Assembly (NCBI RefSeq): GCF_023101145.1
Contig: NZ_CP073714.1
Location: 7,440,001-7,504,000 of the forward strand
Direction: 5' to 3'
Source of the DNA: Paenibacillus pabuli
GTDB taxonomy: Bacteria > Bacillota > Bacilli > Paenibacillales > Paenibacillaceae
DNA: 64,000 bases
The position numbers and the translations under genes are program-made. The notes under the pieces are model-generated. The model ran no database searches and had not been told where the DNA came from. It saw only the letters and a list, made by a program, of their open reading frames with translations. Positions 61,356 through 64,000 of the stretch are shown piece by piece. Within the stretch, counting starts at the first letter, position 1, and each line of letters opens with the position of its first letter.

Positions 61356-62213
61356 ATGAAGGTTCAAAGTACCACTCAGTTTGACCTCAATGCCTACATT
61401 CAATCGAAACAACGCACGGATAAGCCATCTTTGGTCACAGGCACGATACCCGAACTGTCACATAACAACGACACAGTGGAGATCAGTCCCGCTTCCAGAC
61501 AGTTGGCGGCAGCCGATATTGTCAATCATTCCGCTACATATTTTGGCACCGTTCAAATTAACGATTCATTGAATCGCCTGCTCACAGATCAACCCTCGGA
61601 AGTGAGGGAAGCTGTCTATGGCATCATTCAATCCAATCTCATCACTAATGTAACCGGGGAAGAGGAAAGATCCGCATTGCTGGAATTAGGTCTCACTCAA
61701 GCAAAGTATATCGCGGATAACTATATGAAAGGGGATCAAGCGACGGAATTCATGAATACGTTTCATCAAATCGCCGCCATCTCCACAACCAGAAGCGTCG
61801 ACCCTGAGACGAAAGAAATCCGTTACGAAACACCTCCTCAGAGACCTGTCGGGGCCCCAGATGATTATATCGATCTAACCTATATGATGAGGAAATTTGA
61901 ACCGAAAACGCTGGATAAGCTTCAGGATGCGATTGTTAACGGAAAAGACTGGAATAGCATCCTGCAAAGCTTCGCTAAAAATGTATCGTCTAATCAGGAC
62001 TGGTTGAAGGAATACAAAGAGGACGTAGCCAAATCGAACGGGAATAGCGCTCGGGAGAACAGATTCGAAAAAGCCTCTACTTCCAGCTTGTCTGAGTTTG
62101 TCCAAGATATCAAAAACATGATTGCCCATGCTGGGTTAGAAAATAGCGGTTTTCTGACAGACAATATAGAAGCATTTATGCGAACGTTGGCAAGTTCGAA
62201 CTCCATTCAATAA
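61356..62213 (+). CDS. Unknown protein, 285 residues
   Basis: Not recognised. No signal peptide. The segment DTVEISPASRQLAAADI near residue 40 resembles the VEIS..A..L motif at the start of FlgM and some flagellar-export proteins; this is a weak hint. The remainder is helical (NQDWLKEYKEDVAKSNG, SLSEFVQDIKNMIAHAGLE). AGAGGTG lies before the ATG. It is a single gene followed by an inverted repeat. Confidence 0.65.
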   Translation: MKVQSTTQFDLNAYIQSKQRTDKPSLVTGTIPELSHNNDTVEISPASRQLAAADIVNHSATYFGTVQINDSLNRLLTDQPSEVREAVYGIIQSNLITNVTGEEERSALLELGLTQAKYIADNYMKGDQATEFMNTFHQIAAISTTRSVDPETKEIRYETPPQRPVGAPDDYIDLTYMMRKFEPKTLDKLQDAIVNGKDWNSILQSFAKNVSSNQDWLKEYKEDVAKSNGNSARENRFEKASTSSLSEFVQDIKNMIAHAGLENSGFLTDNIEAFMRTLASSNSIQ

Positions 62214-62246
62214 CGGACATGGTTTACCAAAATGATTGATCAGCAT

Positions 62247-62302
62247 GTCACTGAGAATCAAGATAAGAATGCTGTATATGCCTAGAATTGATTCTCAGTG
62301 AC
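62247..62302. repeat. Perfect 15-bp inverted repeat downstream of the 61356 gene
   Basis: GTCACTGAGAATCAA (62247-62261) and TTGATTCTCAGTGAC (62288-62302), with a 26-base centre. There is no T-run. It could be the terminal repeats of a tiny element or a stable RNA hairpin. Confidence 0.7.
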
Positions 62303-62381
62303 GTTCATATATTAATTCAGGGATATTATGTCAATTGTTTCGAGGTCACCGAGTATCCGATCCGGTTGTAGCTTAAACTTA

Positions 62382-62429
62382 AAAGGGCAAGCTAGCGCCG
62401 TTGTCACGACTGACGCTAACTTGCCCTTT
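62382..62429. terminator. Terminator between the 61356 region and the histidine kinase
   Basis: AAAGGGCAAG (62382-62391) and CTTGCCCTTT (62420-62429), perfect, with inner TAGCG/CGCTA pairing. T-rich on the minus side, so it serves the kinase gene and perhaps both. Confidence 0.85.
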
Positions 62430-62438
62430 GTATATCCC

Positions 62439-63656
62439 TCATTTCCCATCCCTAGCCAAGAAGCGAATCGAGACAGTCGTTCCTACACCTTTCATACTCT
62501 CATAATGAATTTCCCCGTCATATTTCTCTACAATATTAAAACAGACCATTAATCCTAGACCGGTTCCATTACTTTTTAATGAATAGAACGGTGTGCCGAG
62601 CGACTTCACCTCATCTTCCGACATTCCGCTCCCTTCATCCATGATTTTGATCTCGATACAATGTTGATTTCTCTTGGCAATCACAGTGACGGGCTTACCT
62701 ATATTTGATGCTTCCAAAGCGTTTTTAATTAAATTCATCAGCAGCTGCTTAAATTCAATTGGATTAATAAAAATGAAGCAATTCTCCTCTGCCTCGATAT
62801 TCAGCTGATTATCAGATAACATCGCATAGGAACGGAGCAAACCTGTGACACTCTGAAGAGCATCCTTCACATTCACTTTTTCCGGCTTCTGATCCTGATT
62901 AGGCTTGGAAAGGGTTAGAAACTGTGAGGTAATCTGTTCAACGGTATTTAACTCGTCCATCATTAATTTGAACTTGTTTTTAATTGAATCATCAAATGCA
63001 GGATCTTCTCTGTATAACTGCAAAAAACCTCGAACAACGGTGACTGGGTTTCTAATCTCATGTGCAACCGCTGCTGTCAAATGGGCTATCATCTTTAAAC
63101 GCTCCGATTGTTGTAATTGCTCATGATAGAGCTGCTGCTTTTTCATACGATTAAAGGATAAATGGAAAATAAGAAATAATAATACCTGACTCGCTATAAT
63201 ATTAATGAGGTTCCCTAGGATGTCATGATGTAAATACGAATATATATTACCTTGATCAATCAGGATGATATAGCCAAAGGTAGCTGAAATTAAAAATCCA
63301 TTCAGAATGATGGAGAAATAAAACAGTTTTAAATCAAAAAACAGAATGGCAAGTGAAGGAATCAGACAAATCAGAATGTATGTAGTCCAGGTCTCCGGGT
63401 ATAAGAAAAACAGGGTATAGAAATAAGCAAAACCAAATAGGATAATGATCTTTCTGAACACATAGTTCTCATGCTTTGGATAGATCAACAGACAAACGGA
63501 TAGAAAAGCCACACACGAAAAATGAATAACATATCCCAATGTGATCCCGTTTAATTCTGTCGTCGATATTATTAATCCAGATACCATAAGAGTGATGATT
63601 GTTAACATGGAAATATAATATGTCTTTCGGTTCACCTTGCTGTACAGTTCTTTCAT
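62439..63656 (-). CDS. Sensor histidine kinase of the KinB/Kin type
   Basis: 405 residues. The first about 180 form six membrane helices (TIITLMVSGLIIST, HFSCVAFLSVCLLIY, LIPSLAILFFDLKL, LINIIASQVLLFLIFHLSF). HisKA with phosphoacceptor His in HLTAAVAHEIRNPVTVVRGFLQLY near 207, then HATPase (LLMNLIKNALEAS N box, DEGSGMSEDEV G1, GTGLGLMVCFNIVEKY G2). The short-loop membrane domain and the AHEIRNPL-type box match sporulation kinases such as KinB, which feed phosphate to Spo0F (family knowledge); there is no adjacent response regulator, which fits an orphan kinase. Confidence 0.87.
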   Translation of the reverse strand: MKELYSKVNRKTYYISMLTIITLMVSGLIISTTELNGITLGYVIHFSCVAFLSVCLLIYPKHENYVFRKIIILFGFAYFYTLFFLYPETWTTYILICLIPSLAILFFDLKLFYFSIILNGFLISATFGYIILIDQGNIYSYLHHDILGNLINIIASQVLLFLIFHLSFNRMKKQQLYHEQLQQSERLKMIAHLTAAVAHEIRNPVTVVRGFLQLYREDPAFDDSIKNKFKLMMDELNTVEQITSQFLTLSKPNQDQKPEKVNVKDALQSVTGLLRSYAMLSDNQLNIEAEENCFIFINPIEFKQLLMNLIKNALEASNIGKPVTVIAKRNQHCIEIKIMDEGSGMSEDEVKSLGTPFYSLKSNGTGLGLMVCFNIVEKYDGEIHYESMKGVGTTVSIRFLARDGK

Positions 63657-63968
63657 CCACTCACCACTTTAAATTAATGTCGACACCTTCGGTATGTATA
63701 TAGCCCTTTTTATTTCTATATATTTAAAGGCATCCTAATGGATGCCCTTATCTATACTAGCATTGTATCTCATTTAACTAGCGGCAGAATATCAAAATTT
63801 GAAATAATTAATTCCCGGCAACATAAACCCGCCATAGGTCTACTCGCATACAGCCCAACAAGCTAATTACATACAAATATATATTATTTACCTCATTGAC
63901 TTAAACCATGGTTTAAGTCGTATGCTATTCCTGTCGACAGAGTTAGCACCAATTTGGAGGTCTCCAAC
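63657..63968. other. 312-base gap upstream of the MerR-type gene
   Basis: Contains the MerR-type promoter and palindrome (63896-63926). The remaining 240 bases are AT-rich; I see no gene or clear terminator in them. Confidence 0.65.
63896..63926 (+). promoter_or_regulatory. MerR-type promoter with 19-bp spacer and palindromic operator
   Basis: TTGACT (63896-63901), a 19-base spacer and TATGCT (63921-63926). A perfect 22-bp palindrome runs from 63898 to 63919 (half GACTTAAACCA). The over-long spacer with a dyad in it is the hallmark of MerR-controlled promoters, where the regulator twists the DNA. Confidence 0.88.
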
Positions 63969-64000
63969 ATGAAGTATTTTTCCATTAGCGAAGCTTCAGC
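63969..64000 (+). CDS. Start of a MerR family regulator (truncated by window end)
   Basis: Only MKYFSISEAS is visible, the usual N-terminus of MerR proteins (the first HTH helix). GGAGG lies eight bases before the ATG, and a 19-bp-spacer promoter with palindrome precedes it, which supports the call. Everything beyond is outside the window. Confidence 0.75.
   Translation, partial: MKYFSISEAS

Overview
The window looks like chromosome of a Paenibacillus-type Bacillota. The reasons are AGGAGG-type ribosome sites with many TTG/GTG starts, two surface proteins ending in three SLH domains, large two-component systems with 7TMR-DISM sensors and SARP-type regulators, an AraC regulator with an extracellular sensor next to a lipoprotein solute-binding protein, and an araB-araD-araA operon facing an araR-type gene. 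I see no rRNA, tRNA, CRISPR array, phage module or intact insertion sequence. The genus call is inference from gene content only.

Layout. 1-756: the end of a secreted arabinan-active enzyme (discoidin plus AbfB domain). 0.9-7.2 kb: small single genes (lipoprotein, methyltransferase, GNAT, CD3324-type HTH, YafY/WYL regulator facing a DHFR-like reductase, SGNH esterase, SRPBCC and DUF4180 pair). 7.3-13.2 kb: one signalling locus (SARP response regulator, membrane histidine kinase, 1051-aa hybrid kinase). 13.4-20.7 kb: DinB protein, then four short-chain dehydrogenases with a MarR and a GntR regulator, a TPR-SUKH protein and a lipoprotein. 21.6-28.5 kb: a PAP2 phosphatase/PATR/SLH fusion facing an AraC sensor-regulator coupled to a solute-binding lipoprotein. 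28.7-32.3 kb: a TerD-like protein and an unknown protein on either side of a repeat-bearing gap. 32.4-37.7 kb: a 1778-aa SLH surface protein. 38.0-42.4 kb: a second copy of the hybrid kinase/SARP pair. 42.5-44.1 kb: mqo. 44.4-47.5 kb: a WXG100 polymorphic toxin with its CDI-type immunity gene, a TPR protein and an XRE regulator. 47.5-51.3 kb: diguanylate cyclase, AAC(3)-family acetyltransferase, lipoprotein. 51.6-57.2 kb: arabinose operon and regulator. 57.3-64.0 kb: nitroreductase under an Rrf2 regulator, LRR lipid-free secreted protein, secreted PPC-like protein, unknown protein, Kin-type histidine kinase, and the first codons of a MerR-type regulator.

How it fits together. The best supported circuits are read directly from promoter sequence: an araB promoter with the AraR box in its 17-bp spacer; a nitroreductase promoter with two identical-format 22-bp dyads next to an Rrf2 gene; a 19-bp-spacer MerR promoter over a perfect 22-bp palindrome; and a 10-bp inverted repeat at the head of the SDR-SDR-MarR operon. 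The strongest candidate conflict system is the WXG100/type-28 toxin with its adjacent immunity gene. The most unusual proteins are the PAP2-PATR-SLH fusion, the 707-aa TerD-like protein and the duplicated double-kinase hybrid sensors. Starts were moved where a ribosome site clearly favoured an internal codon.
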